In this document: positions 34,023-41,158 of the stretch, in pieces
Numbering within the stretch: the first letter of the stretch is position 1
Layout: each line of letters starts with the position of its first letter
Assembly (NCBI GenBank): GCA_026989055.1
Contig: JALSKC010000074.1
Span: forward strand, 1-41,158
Direction of reading: 5' to 3'
Origin: Paracoccaceae bacterium
GTDB taxonomy: Bacteria > Pseudomonadota > Alphaproteobacteria > Rhodobacterales > Rhodobacteraceae
DNA: 41,158 bases
The notes under the pieces: generated by a model
Database searches by the model: none
What the model saw: the letters and a program-made list of their open reading frames with translations, nothing else
What the model was told of the DNA's origin: nothing
Program-made: the position numbers and the translations under genes

Positions 34023-35000
34023 TCAGCCGGCCCGCCGCCGTCGCCGCCCGCCACGGCCCGAGCGCCCGCCGGCGCTGCCCGCGGCCTGTGCCGCGCGCGA
34101 GGCCTCGGGGAAGGGCGTTCCTTCGGCAACCGCATCGAGCACCCGCGCGAAGCGGATCCACTCGGCGCCGTTCGGATCGTGGTTCATCAGGAAATTCGCG
34201 GCCCGCACCGCTTCCATTTCCACCGGGCGCACCGGGTTCATGATGGCGCTGGTCATGCCGGCGCCGATCGCCATCGGCAGGAAGGCGGCGTTGATGCCGT
34301 GCCGGTGCGGCAGGCCGAAGCTGATGTTGGAGGCACCGCAGGTGGTGTTCACGCCGAGCTCCTCGCGCAGGCGGCGCACCAGGGTGAACACCTGGCGCCC
34401 GGCGCTGGCCATCGCGCCCACCGGCATCACCAGCGGATCGACCACGATGTCATGGGCGGGAATGCCGTGATCGGCGGCCCGCTCGACGATCTTCCTGGCC
34501 ACCGCAAAGCGCACCTCTGGGTCTTCGGAAATGCCGGTATCGTCGTTGGAGATCGCCACCACCGGCACGTTGTATTTCTTCACCAGCGGCAGGATCGCCT
34601 CCAGCCGCTCCTCCTCGCCGGTGACCGAGTTCAGCAGCGGCCGCCCCTCGGCCGCCTCCAGCCCCGCCTCCAGCGCCGCCGGGACCGAGCTGTCAATGCA
34701 CAGCGGCACGTCCACGAGGCCCTGCACCAGCTCGATCATCCTGCGCATGAGCGGCGGTTCGGTCTCGTTGGGATCGGGGTTGGAATTGTAGACCACCCCG
34801 GCGTTGACATCGAGCACCATCGCCCCGCAGGCTACCTGCTCCAGCGCGTCGCGCTCGACGGTGGAAAAATCTCCCGCCTCCAGTTCGGCGGCCAGTTTCT
34901 TGCGCCCGGTGGGGTTGATGCGCTCTCCGATCACGCAGAAGGGTTCGTCAAAGCCGATGACGACGGTCTTGGTTTTCGATTCGAGGACGGTTCTGGTCAT
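34023..35000 (-). CDS. methyltetrahydrofolate:corrinoid methyltransferase (MetH pterin-domain type)
   Basis: A TIM-barrel pterin-binding protein that moves the methyl of 5-methyl-THF onto a corrinoid protein. The 325-residue protein has VIGERINPTGRKKLA at the N terminus, MVLDVNAG, LCIDSSVPAALEAGL, LLNSVTGEE, DPLVMPVG and GASNISFGLPHR, the pattern of MetH module 2, AcsE and MtgA. The last ~17 residues are a Gly/Arg tail (GRGGRRRRRAG) absent from typical relatives. It follows metF by 24 bp and is part of the minus-strand operon of three genes. A standalone pterin domain with an ASKHA activator nearby fits split methionine synthase. Confidence 0.88.
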   Translation of the reverse strand: MTRTVLESKTKTVVIGFDEPFCVIGERINPTGRKKLAAELEAGDFSTVERDALEQVACGAMVLDVNAGVVYNSNPDPNETEPPLMRRMIELVQGLVDVPLCIDSSVPAALEAGLEAAEGRPLLNSVTGEEERLEAILPLVKKYNVPVVAISNDDTGISEDPEVRFAVARKIVERAADHGIPAHDIVVDPLVMPVGAMASAGRQVFTLVRRLREELGVNTTCGASNISFGLPHRHGINAAFLPMAIGAGMTSAIMNPVRPVEMEAVRAANFLMNHDPNGAEWIRFARVLDAVAEGTPFPEASRAAQAAGSAGGRSGRGGRRRRRAG

Positions 35001-35024
35001 GGGGATGTCTCGTGGTTGCTGTGT

Positions 35025-35954
35025 TCAGGCGGCGGTGGCGGGGCGGGCGTTCCTGCCGCCGTGGGCGATGGCCCATTCGGCAGTGGCCCCGATCCCGCCG
35101 AGCGGGAAGAAATGGATCTGTTCGATGTTGCATTCTGGATGCGCCGCCTTGTGGGCGGCCAGTTTCGCCACCAGCCCGGTGGGTTCGTAGGGCCTGACCA
35201 GGCGGGTCACGTCCATGGCGCGTTTCTGCAGCACCTTCAGCGAGGGGCCGACGCCGCAGGCGATGGCAAAGCGGATCAGGGTCTGCAGTTTCGCCGGACC
35301 GGCAATGCCCACATGGATCGGCATGGTGATTCCCGCCGCGCGCAGGCGGTCGGCCCATTCGATGATCGGTGCCGCCTCGAAGGCGAACTGGGTCACGATC
35401 GCCATCTCGGCGCCGGTGCGGGCGCTGTAATCCTGCTTCCAGCGCAGCGCCGCGTCCACATTGGCCGTGCCGCCGTCCGGATCGATGTCGCGGTTGCCCT
35501 CCGGGTGGCCGGCCACGTGCAGGCGGGTGAACCCGGCCGCCTCGAACAGCCCGGTTTCCAGAAGCTGCGTGGAACTGTCGAACGTGCCGAGCGGCGTTTT
35601 CCGGTTGCCGGCCAGCACCAGGGCCTCGCGCACCCCGGCCTCGCCTTGGTAGCGGGCGATCCACTCGGCCAGGGTGGCCCGGTCGGGGATGATCCGGGCC
35701 GGAAAATGCGGCATCGGCACAAAGCCCTCGTCGGCCAGCCGGCGGGCGGTGGCGAGCATGTCCTCGATCGGCGTGCCCTCGATATGGGCGATGCAGACCC
35801 GGGTGCCCCCGGGCAGCAGCGCGCGGAAGCTTTCCACCTTCGCGGCGGTGCGCGGCATGACCTCGATGGAATAGCCGCGCAGGAAGCTTTCAAGCTGCGC
35901 GTCGCTCTTCGTGCCCGCGGGCATTCCGGTTTTCGCAAACGGCAACAGCGCCAT
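35025..35954 (-). CDS. methylenetetrahydrofolate reductase, MetF-type
   Basis: Predicted to reduce 5,10-methylene-THF to 5-methyl-THF, the substrate of the next gene. The 309-residue TIM-barrel protein has the family-like stretches THE-type replaced by IAHIEGTPIEDML (about 55-67), GFVPMPHFPARII, GGTANVDAALRWK, EMAIVTQFAFEA and PIHVGIAGPAKLQTLIRFA. It is a divergent member, so the exact cofactor (FAD/NADH) is inference. Start 35954 has a GGGAGG site. Spacing of 26 and 24 bp to its neighbours makes an operon: small protein, metF, methyltransferase. Confidence 0.82.
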   Translation of the reverse strand: MALLPFAKTGMPAGTKSDAQLESFLRGYSIEVMPRTAAKVESFRALLPGGTRVCIAHIEGTPIEDMLATARRLADEGFVPMPHFPARIIPDRATLAEWIARYQGEAGVREALVLAGNRKTPLGTFDSSTQLLETGLFEAAGFTRLHVAGHPEGNRDIDPDGGTANVDAALRWKQDYSARTGAEMAIVTQFAFEAAPIIEWADRLRAAGITMPIHVGIAGPAKLQTLIRFAIACGVGPSLKVLQKRAMDVTRLVRPYEPTGLVAKLAAHKAAHPECNIEQIHFFPLGGIGATAEWAIAHGGRNARPATAA

Positions 35955-35980
35955 GGTCGCCTCCCATATCCGTTTCGGGC

Positions 35981-36283
35981 TCAGGCCCATCCGCCATTGT
36001 CGATCAGGGCCCTGAGCCGCTCCTGATCGTATCGGGCATCCAGCCGCGCCGCTTCGCGCCGGGCGAGTTCCGGCTCGGAGCCCGCGGCCTCGGCCTCGAA
36101 GGGGTCGCCCCGGCGCCACTCGGCCAGGTAGTCGTCGGAGCCGGCCAGCCCGGCCTTCATCGCCGCCCGGTCGATCGCCTGTTCGAAGCGCTCGGGCAGT
36201 TGCGCCTTGGCCGCCCGCCGCCCACGACCGACGATTACCTGCGCCGGGATATCCCGCCAGTAGACGATGGTGACTTCGGGCAT
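35981..36283 (-). CDS. small 'virulence factor' family protein (PF13769-like)
   Basis: A 100-residue cytoplasmic protein beginning MPEVTIVYWRDIPAQVIVG. The VYWRDIPAQV segment and the ending of about 12 residues with RALIDNGGW are typical of the Pfam 'Virulence factor' family, whose function is unknown and whose name is historical. It has no signal peptide. I recall it regularly next to metF and the methyltetrahydrofolate methyltransferase in Rhodobacteraceae, which suggests a part in the one-carbon module rather than virulence. ATG 36283 has GGAAGG directly upstream, a very short spacing. Confidence 0.75.
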   Translation of the reverse strand: MPEVTIVYWRDIPAQVIVGRGRRAAKAQLPERFEQAIDRAAMKAGLAGSDDYLAEWRRGDPFEAEAAGSEPELARREAARLDARYDQERLRALIDNGGWA

Positions 36284-36353
36284 CCTTCCGTCCGTCCTCT
36301 CTTTCCCGCCTCTCTTTCCTGCGCGCCCGTGCCCGCCCCGCGGACGGAGCGCT

Positions 36354-36385
36354 GCCACTCCCTGCCGCCGCCACTCCCTGCCGGA
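36354..36385. repeat. 16-bp tandem duplication
   Basis: Units 36354-36369 and 36370-36385 share GCCACTCCCTGCCG and differ only at the last bases. It lies about 70 bases upstream of the small protein gene that heads the metF operon. Confidence 0.8.
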
Positions 36386-36580
36386 GCGCGCGGGGCGCTC
36401 CCGGCAGCCGGCGGCACCTCCCCGGCCGGGTCGGCGTTTCCTGTCTAGGCGCCGGCGACAGCCAGGGACAGGCGGATTTCGACCACTCCGAAGCCGCACG
36501 CGACTTCTGGCCTGCCGGTCGGGATCTAGAGCATGGGGAGCGGGGAGCAAAGAGGCTGGCAGGGTCAAAGTTTTCATCAA

Positions 36581-36655
36581 GATGATGAGCCCGGCATTTC
36601 GCCGGCCGGCTGTGGCATGATGATGAGCCCGGCATTTCGCCGGGCCGGCTGTGGC
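36581..36655. repeat. two 36-37-bp direct repeats, each with a hairpin
   Basis: Copy 1 (36581-36616) and copy 2 (36619-36655) are the same except for one extra G in copy 2, separated by AT. Each contains GCCCGGC-ATTTC-GCCGG, an inverted repeat of five to six base pairs. They lie just beyond the 3' end of the glycosyltransferase-like gene. They may act as a bidirectional terminator or be a small mobile palindromic element. Confidence 0.9.
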
Positions 36656-36704
36656 TTGCCGTGCTCCGGCCAGCGCGGCCTGCTGCCGGAGCGCCGAGCG
36701 GCGG

Positions 36705-37709
36705 CTAGAGCCGGGCCTGCGCGCCGAACAGCTCGTGCAACAGCGTCCGGACATAGGGCGGGGCGTAGCAGTGCCGGCAATAGGCCATCAGCCGCTCCGC
36801 CTCGCGCGATCCGGCCAGAAGCAGGGCGCGCGCGGTCTGCAGCGCGGCGGCCTGGTTGTGCCGGGTGTAGGCGGCGAAGCGGGAATCGTCCCAGCGGGCA
36901 TCATCACCGAAATGATAGGTCAGCGTGGCGTTGGTCAGGATTGCCATGCGGGGGGCGTGGGCGATCAGGTTGTAGAGCAGCCCAAGGCTAACCGCGCGCA
37001 TGCCGATGCAGGCATCGTTGCGCAGGAAGTTCCTGGCCAGCCGGGCCCGGAAGACGAAACAGTCGAAACCGGGGTGGACGTCGCCGGTTTCCGCGGCCAG
37101 CAGGGGGGCGGCCGGATCTTCGGCAAGGGCGGCGCCGACGGTGCGCCGATTGATCACCAGGGCCTCGAAGCCGCGGGCGAGAAGGGCGGATACGGCGGTG
37201 TAGAAATGCGGCTGCAGGCAGATGTCGGCATTGGTGAACACGAGAAAGCCGTCATCGGCGGCATCGGCGGCGCCGCTTTCGAGGATGTCGAACAGCAGCG
37301 GCAGCGGCCGGGGCGGGACCAGGGGCGCGATGTCGAGCACGTTGCGCGAAAGATCGGGACCGCGGGCAAAGCCTTCCGGGGTCTGGTCGGGATCGTCGCG
37401 GTGCTGGATGCAGAGCAGCCGCACCGGCCCGTCATGGGCGGCAGCGGCCCGCCGCATGGAGGCAATGGTATGCGCCTGGGTCATGTCCCCCTCGGGCGGC
37501 GGGTAGAGATTGACGAAATGGGTGATCCGGGGCGGGGGCGCGCTGGCGGGAGGAGGCATCAGCGCCAGCAGTGCCGACAGCTGTTCGGGGACCGCCTGCA
37601 CCAGAAGCGAAGGGGAGACCCAGCGGGAACGGCGCAGGGGCTCCGGCTGCCGGTCGGGGTTGAAGGGGCGCTGGCGCCGGCGCCCGAGCCGTCCGGGGAA
37701 AAGCCGCAT
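36705..37709 (-). CDS. putative glycosyltransferase-like protein in the GDP-fucose operon
   Basis: A 334-residue cytoplasmic protein without membrane segments. The central region FLVFTNADICLQPHFY has the N-A-D motif and flanking strands seen in GT-A glycosyltransferases, where an acidic residue binds the nucleotide-sugar metal, but no family is securely recognised. Other visible parts are ITHFVNLYPP near residue 60, GDVHPGFDCFVFR and LTYHFGDD. MRLFPGRLG at 37709 is taken as the start; longer in-frame versions run into fcl. It begins one base after the fcl stop, so it is in the gmd-fcl operon and may transfer the fucose or make a linked sugar. Confidence 0.6.
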   Translation of the reverse strand: MRLFPGRLGRRRQRPFNPDRQPEPLRRSRWVSPSLLVQAVPEQLSALLALMPPPASAPPPRITHFVNLYPPPEGDMTQAHTIASMRRAAAAHDGPVRLLCIQHRDDPDQTPEGFARGPDLSRNVLDIAPLVPPRPLPLLFDILESGAADAADDGFLVFTNADICLQPHFYTAVSALLARGFEALVINRRTVGAALAEDPAAPLLAAETGDVHPGFDCFVFRARLARNFLRNDACIGMRAVSLGLLYNLIAHAPRMAILTNATLTYHFGDDARWDDSRFAAYTRHNQAAALQTARALLLAGSREAERLMAYCRHCYAPPYVRTLLHELFGAQARL

Positions 37710-37710
37710 C

Positions 37711-38664
37711 TCAGAACCGGAGCCTGTCCTGCCGGCGGAACCAGGCGTAGGTCTGGCGCAGCCCTTCCTCGAGTCCGATCCGCGCCCGCCAGCCCAGCGA
37801 GGAAAGGCGCGAGACGTCCAGCAGCTTGCGCGGCGTGCCGTCGGGCCGGGAGCGGTCATAGGCGATGCGGCCGGAAAAGCCGGTGATTCCGGCCAGGGTT
37901 TCGGCCAGATCGCGGATGGTCACATCCTGCCCGGTGCCGATGTTGATGTGCGAGCACATGGGGCTGGTCGCTCCGCGGTAGGTCTCGGCCGGCAGGTCGA
38001 GCACGAAGAGCGAGGCCTCGGCCATGTCGTCCACATGCAGGAATTCGCGCCTCGGCGTGCCGCTGCCCCAGATCGTCACCGTTTCGGCGCCGCTTTCCGC
38101 CGCCTCGTGAAAGCGGCGCATCAGCGCCGGCACCACATGCGAATTTTCCGGGTGGAAGTTGTCGCCCGGCCCGTAGAGGTTGGTGGGCATGACCGAGCGG
38201 AAGTCGGTGCCGTGCTGGCGGTTGAAGCTTTCGCACAGCTTGATCCCGGCGATCTTGGCGACGGCATAGGGTTCGTTGGTGGGCTCCAGCGGGCCGGTCA
38301 GGAGCGCCTCCTCGGCCATCGGCTGGGCCGCCTCGCGCGGGTAGATGCAGGAAGAGCCCAGAAACAGCAGCCGTGCCACCCCGGCGGCATGGGCGGCCGC
38401 GATCAGATTGCATTCGATCAGCAGGTTGTCATGGATGAAATCGGCCGGGTAGCTGTTGTTGGCATGAATGCCGCCGACCTTCGCCGCGGCGACGATCAGC
38501 CGCTCGGGGCGGGTTTCGGCCAGAAAGGCGCGCACGGCCCGCTGGTCGCGCAGGTCGAGCCTGTCGCGCGGCGCGGTGAGAAGCTCCACCGCCGGATCCG
38601 CCTTCAGGCGGCGGGCGATGGCGCTGCCGACCATGCCCCGGTGCCCGGCGACAAAGACCTTCAT
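37711..38664 (-). CDS. fcl: GDP-L-fucose synthase
   Basis: An NADPH-dependent epimerase/reductase that converts GDP-4-keto-6-deoxy-D-mannose to GDP-L-fucose. The 317-residue SDR protein has GHRGMVGSA (nucleotide loop), [19 protein letters not shown] (catalytic Ser), the YAVAK (Tyr/Lys) motif in [11 protein letters not shown], and [11 protein letters not shown]. The ATG overlaps the gmd stop (ATGA), so the two are coupled. Symbols wcaG or fcl are used for the family. Confidence 0.96.
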   Translation of the reverse strand: MKVFVAGHRGMVGSAIARRLKADPAVELLTAPRDRLDLRDQRAVRAFLAETRPERLIVAAAKVGGIHANNSYPADFIHDNLLIECNLIAAAHAAGVARLLFLGSSCIYPREAAQPMAEEALLTGPLEPTNEPYAVAKIAGIKLCESFNRQHGTDFRSVMPTNLYGPGDNFHPENSHVVPALMRRFHEAAESGAETVTIWGSGTPRREFLHVDDMAEASLFVLDLPAETYRGATSPMCSHINIGTGQDVTIRDLAETLAGITGFSGRIAYDRSRPDGTPRKLLDVSRLSSLGWRARIGLEEGLRQTYAWFRRQDRLRF

Positions 38665-39764
38665 CGTCCGGCCTCCGCCTCGCGCAGCATCCGTTCGCGC
38701 CGGGCCAGCGCCAGGTCGTGGGCGACCATCTCGGCGCACATCTGCCGGGCGGTGATTTCCGGCTTCCAGCCGAGCTTCCTGCGCGCCTTGCCCGGATCGC
38801 CGAGAAGGGTGTCCACCTCGGCGGGGCGGAAGTAGCGCGGATCGATCCGCATCACCACGTCGCCGGGGCGGAGCGATGGCGCCCGCTCCCCGCTCACGGA
38901 GACGACGCGGGCGATCTCCTCCACGCCCTCGCCCTCGAAGGCCAGTTCGATCCCCAGATCCTCGGCCGCCCAGGTGAGGAACTGGCGCACCGAATACTGC
39001 TTGCCGGTTGCGATCACGTAATCCTCGGGTTCGTCCTGCTGCAGCATCATCCACTGCATGCGCACATAGTCCCTGGCGTGGCCCCAGTCGCGCAGCGCGT
39101 CGATATTGCCCAGATAGAGGCAGCCCTGCAGCCCCTGGGCGATGCGCGCCATGTCGCGGGTGATCTTCCGGGTGACGAAGGTCTCGCCCCGGCGCGGGCT
39201 TTCATGGTTGAACAGGATGCCGTTGCAGGCGAACATCCCGTAGGCCTCGCGGTAGTTGACCACCGTCCAGAAGGCATGCAGCTTGGCCACCGCATACGGG
39301 CTGCGGGGGTGGAAGGGGGTGGTTTCGCTCTGCGGCACCTCCTGCACCTTGCCGTAGAGTTCCGATGTCGATGCCTGGTAGAAACGGGTATGCGTCTCCA
39401 TCCCCAGGAAGCGGATCGCCTCCAGCAGCCGCAACGTGCCCAGGGCATCCACCTCGGCGGTGTATTCGGGCGCCTCGAAGCTCACCGCCACATGGCTCTG
39501 CGCGGCGAGGTTGTAGACCTCGTCGGGGGCGGTCTCCTTGAGGATCCGGGTCAGGTTCAGGCTGTCGGTAAGGTCGCCATAGTGCATCTGGAAGCGTGGG
39601 TTTTCCGCATGCGGATCCTGGTAGATGTGGTCCACGCGCTGGGTGTTGAGCTGCGAGGCGCGGCGCTTGATGCCATGCACCACATAGCCCTTGTCCAGCA
39701 GGAACTCCGCCAGGTAGGATCCGTCCTGTCCGGTCACTCCGGTGATCAGCGCGCATTTCGCCAT
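38661..39764 (-). CDS. gmd: GDP-mannose 4,6-dehydratase
   Basis: The first enzyme of GDP-L-fucose synthesis, removing water from GDP-D-mannose. The 367-residue SDR protein has [12 protein letters not shown] (nucleotide loop), [37 protein letters not shown] (catalytic Thr/Ser and Glu), [11 protein letters not shown] (Tyr/Lys) and [26 protein letters not shown] at 39764 is the start; the in-frame upstream residues are unlike the family. It heads the operon gmd-fcl-glycosyltransferase on the minus strand, divergent from tRNA-Arg. No GDP-mannose making genes are in the window. Confidence 0.97.
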   Translation of the reverse strand: MAKCALITGVTGQDGSYLAEFLLDKGYVVHGIKRRASQLNTQRVDHIYQDPHAENPRFQMHYGDLTDSLNLTRILKETAPDEVYNLAAQSHVAVSFEAPEYTAEVDALGTLRLLEAIRFLGMETHTRFYQASTSELYGKVQEVPQSETTPFHPRSPYAVAKLHAFWTVVNYREAYGMFACNGILFNHESPRRGETFVTRKITRDMARIAQGLQGCLYLGNIDALRDWGHARDYVRMQWMMLQQDEPEDYVIATGKQYSVRQFLTWAAEDLGIELAFEGEGVEEIARVVSVSGERAPSLRPGDVVMRIDPRYFRPAEVDTLLGDPGKARRKLGWKPEITARQMCAEMVAHDLALARRERMLREAEAGR

Positions 39765-39867
39765 CGGGGCCCGTCCGTTCTGCGAGGTCTCGCGTTTTCG
39801 CGGTTTCTGGCACGAAAGCGCCCGCTGTGCCAGCCGTTTCACACCCGCCGCAGGTGCGATTTTGCGA

Positions 39868-39896
39868 TTGCTGGCGCTTCGGGCTTGGCCTATACG
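39868..39896 (+). promoter_or_regulatory. promoter of tRNA-Arg
   Basis: TTGCTG (39868-39873), a 17-base spacer and TATACG (39891-39896) stand 10 bases before the first tRNA base, followed by a GC-rich discriminator. The match is three and four of six to the sigma-70 boxes, with ideal spacing and position. Confidence 0.5.
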
Positions 39897-39906
39897 GGGC
39901 GACGAG

Positions 39907-39983
<77 letters not shown>

Positions 39984-40184
39984 CTGTTTCCGAGCGGGTG
40001 TTCCATCCGGTTGAAAATGTTGCACCGTCCGGCGCGCTGCGCCGCGCGCGCCTTGGGCGGTGCGCCTTGAGCTGCCCGTCGCGCACCGTGATCTTCCCGC
40101 CAATGCGCCTCCCTCCCGAATCCGGCCATCCTTTCCCTGCCATGGCCCCGGGTCATGATCCGGGATTCTTCATGGTCCCGGCAT

Positions 40185-40820
40185 TCAGCTGGCCCGGAGC
40201 ATAACCGGGATCATCGACACGACGAGAAGCGCTGCCATCACGACGTTGAAAAGCCGCGCTCGGTTCCCCCGCAAGAAGCGGCCGACAAGGGTTCCAGCTG
40301 CGAGCCAGGGAAGACACCCGGCGAAAGACGCAAAAACGAAGGTCGATGCAAAGGCTACCGCCTGCGGCAAGAGGTTTTGGGTTTGATCCAGATAGGCGGT
40401 GATTGCAGAGGCGCAGATGATCCAGGCCTTGGGGTTGACCCACTGGAACGCCGCTGCGCCGAAAAACGCGCCGAAGCGCTGTCCCGTGGCCGGGCTGTCC
40501 TCCTCAACCTCTGATGGCTCCACCGGCGCGGCTGCGATCTGCCAAGCCATCCAGGCAATGATCAGCAGCCCCCCCAGGCGCATGGCCGCCGTCAGGGTTG
40601 ATCCGGCGTCGATAATGACCCTCCCGATCCCCAAGGAAATCAGAAAGATCATCACCGCAAAGCCAAAGGCGATGCCGAGCAGCGCCGGAAGCCCCCGTCG
40701 AAATCCGACGGACGCCCCCAGCGTGGTCATCATCATATTGTTTGGTCCCGGCGTGATCGAGGATGCCAGCGCAAAGGTGGCGAAACCTGCGAGTTCCAGC
40801 ATGTTGTCCCAATTGTTCAT
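40185..40820 (-). CDS. LysE/RhtB family amino acid exporter
   Basis: A predicted inner-membrane exporter of amino acids or related metabolites. The 211-residue protein has six hydrophobic segments and the family signature SSITPGPNNMMM near residue 20, GFRRGLPALLGIAFG, AAMRLGGLLIIAWMAW and QWVNPKAW. Length is normal. ATG 40820 is chosen because MNNWDNMLELAGFATFALASS leads straight into helix 1. The gene is visibly poorer in G+C than the rest of the window, has more A/T third bases, and lies between a tRNA and an IS end, so recent acquisition is likely. The substrate is unknown. Confidence 0.9.
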   Translation of the reverse strand: MNNWDNMLELAGFATFALASSITPGPNNMMMTTLGASVGFRRGLPALLGIAFGFAVMIFLISLGIGRVIIDAGSTLTAAMRLGGLLIIAWMAWQIAAAPVEPSEVEEDSPATGQRFGAFFGAAAFQWVNPKAWIICASAITAYLDQTQNLLPQAVAFASTFVFASFAGCLPWLAAGTLVGRFLRGNRARLFNVVMAALLVVSMIPVMLRAS

Positions 40821-41032
40821 GGCACCTTCATGCAATGCGGCCACAGGCTGACCGAAGTGACGGCAGTGACGGAGAAGACAAGCACGATCGTCTTGGCGGT
40901 GCAAGCTTCCGCCCGCAAGAAAGGGCGGAAGGGAGGAACCGGACTTCCGGGGGCGTTCATGATCTTCGGCGGCACGAGGCCGTGAAGCGCGCGGGCAGGG
41001 CGGATGCACCTTCCTGCGGGGGCAGTTAGAGG
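40821..41032. other. spacer between LysE exporter and the IS end
   Basis: This 212-bp spacer contains no gene I can support. A minus-strand frame gives a hydrophobic stretch (TAKTIVLVFSVTAVTS), but it has no family resemblance and ends just at the exporter start. It may be a remnant cut by the IS insertion. Confidence 0.5.
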
Positions 41033-41158
41033 TGAGCTACTCCCCAATGTTTGGACAGGTTTTCGCGTATCTTAAGCTACTTTTCGCTCCTGCTGATCGG
41101 GTTGGGTTTCTTCTTTGCTCAACCAATAAACCACGGCTGGGGGTTTGCCGCCAAGAGC
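41033..41158. mobile_element. end of an IS3-type insertion sequence (truncated by window)
   Basis: From about 41033 the base composition drops and the sequence begins TGAGCTACTCCCC followed by TTGGACAGG, the layout of IS3-family terminal inverted repeats (TGA, C-run, then TGGACA). A transposase C terminus follows on the minus strand. The other end is outside the window, so direct target repeats cannot be checked. Confidence 0.75.
41072..41158 (-). CDS. IS3-family transposase, C-terminal end (partial)
   Basis: The minus-strand frame open from the window edge encodes 28 residues, ALGGKPPAVVYW then a charged tail ending QQERKVA, and stops at TAA (41074-41072). S/ALGGKPP(A)VVYW followed by a Q/P/D-rich end is the usual C terminus of the DDE integrase-core transposases of IS3 elements, right after the RPHSALGG-type motif. 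The catalytic residues lie outside the window. Intactness of the element is unknown. Confidence 0.8.
   Translation of the reverse strand, partial: ALGGKPPAVVYWLSKEETQPDQQERKVA

Larger units (their letters stand above)
36284..36704. other. repeat-rich spacer between the metF operon and the glycan operon
   Basis: This 421-bp spacer holds no credible gene. It has an imperfect 13-bp direct repeat (CCTCTCTTTCC core, about 36296-36320), a 16-bp tandem pair (36354-36385) and a 38-bp-period direct repeat with a hairpin core (36581-36655). The promoter of the small protein-metF operon must lie here but could not be fixed. Confidence 0.7.

Noticed and set aside
36400-36540. Cobalamin or SAM riboswitch upstream of the metF operon
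   Set aside because: No B12 box or SAM riboswitch core could be matched on the minus strand; short inverted segments near 36441-36475 do not build the required junctions.
40150-40175. Terminator for the LysE exporter
   Set aside because: CCCGG and CCGGG flank a near-palindromic core, but the stem is imperfect and no T-run follows on the minus strand.
40817-41047. Small hydrophobic minus-strand frame beside the IS end
   Set aside because: It overlaps the exporter start, lacks a ribosome site and similarity, and runs across the IS boundary.

Overview
The window comes from a high-GC alphaproteobacterium, almost certainly in the Rhodobacteraceae (Rhodobacterales). The assignment rests on protein similarity judged by eye, on a gene order characteristic of the group (ccmE, ccmF-ccmH, gltA, gltX, comEC, lexA, moeA-moaC-trpC-trpD-trpG), on the alphaproteobacterial SOS box upstream of lexA, and on a GTA-type holin. 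No database search was run, so every family name is recognition from motifs.

Layout. 1-95 is the 3' end of an unidentified gene. 182-777 is a decayed exported rhodanese. 943-3321 carries murI, argC and ccmE. 3490-5116 is a four-gene phage/GTA-like lysis module (GH108 endolysin, 3-TM holin, a BhlA/UviB-like mini-membrane protein and a 60-residue helical protein) sitting between ccmE and ccmF-ccmH, so it splits the cytochrome c maturation genes. 7865-11533 has paaG, gltA and gltX; 11610-14618 has comEC and lexA, lexA with a readable SOS-controlled promoter. 15018-19224 is the minus-strand run trpG-trpD-trpC-moaC-moeA, without trpE. 19386-21227 is a divergent polysaccharide deacetylase. 21509-25025 is a complete tryptophan-to-anthranilate set (kynA, kynU, AFMID-type kynB). 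25040-25993 is a radical SAM enzyme of unknown function. 26355-30162 is zwf-pgl-pgi behind a perfect LacI-type palindrome. A tRNA-Gly(CCC) follows.

30552-36283 looks like a one-carbon/cobalamin module. It contains an ASKHA/ferredoxin corrinoid-activating protein, a methyltetrahydrofolate:corrinoid methyltransferase, a MetF-type reductase and a small 'virulence factor' family protein, with a P460-like cytochrome and a cysteine-containing exported protein between the two halves. It fits the split, activator-dependent methionine synthase described in marine Rhodobacteraceae; the corrinoid-binding and homocysteine-binding parts are not in the window. 36705-39764 is a gmd-fcl operon for GDP-L-fucose plus a putative glycosyltransferase. 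tRNA-Arg(CCG), a lower-GC LysE exporter and the end of an IS3-type element close the window.

How the pieces connect: TrpG/D/C and the kynurenine enzymes meet at anthranilate; the Ccm proteins would mature the P460-like cytochrome; the lysis module, ComEC and LexA are all gene classes tied to gene transfer agent release, uptake or control in Rhodobacter capsulatus. The most striking pattern of the sequence itself is a large set of short (9-38 bp) near-perfect tandem duplications at gene 3' ends, in leaders and in spacers. One 17-bp duplication helped destroy the rhodanese gene.
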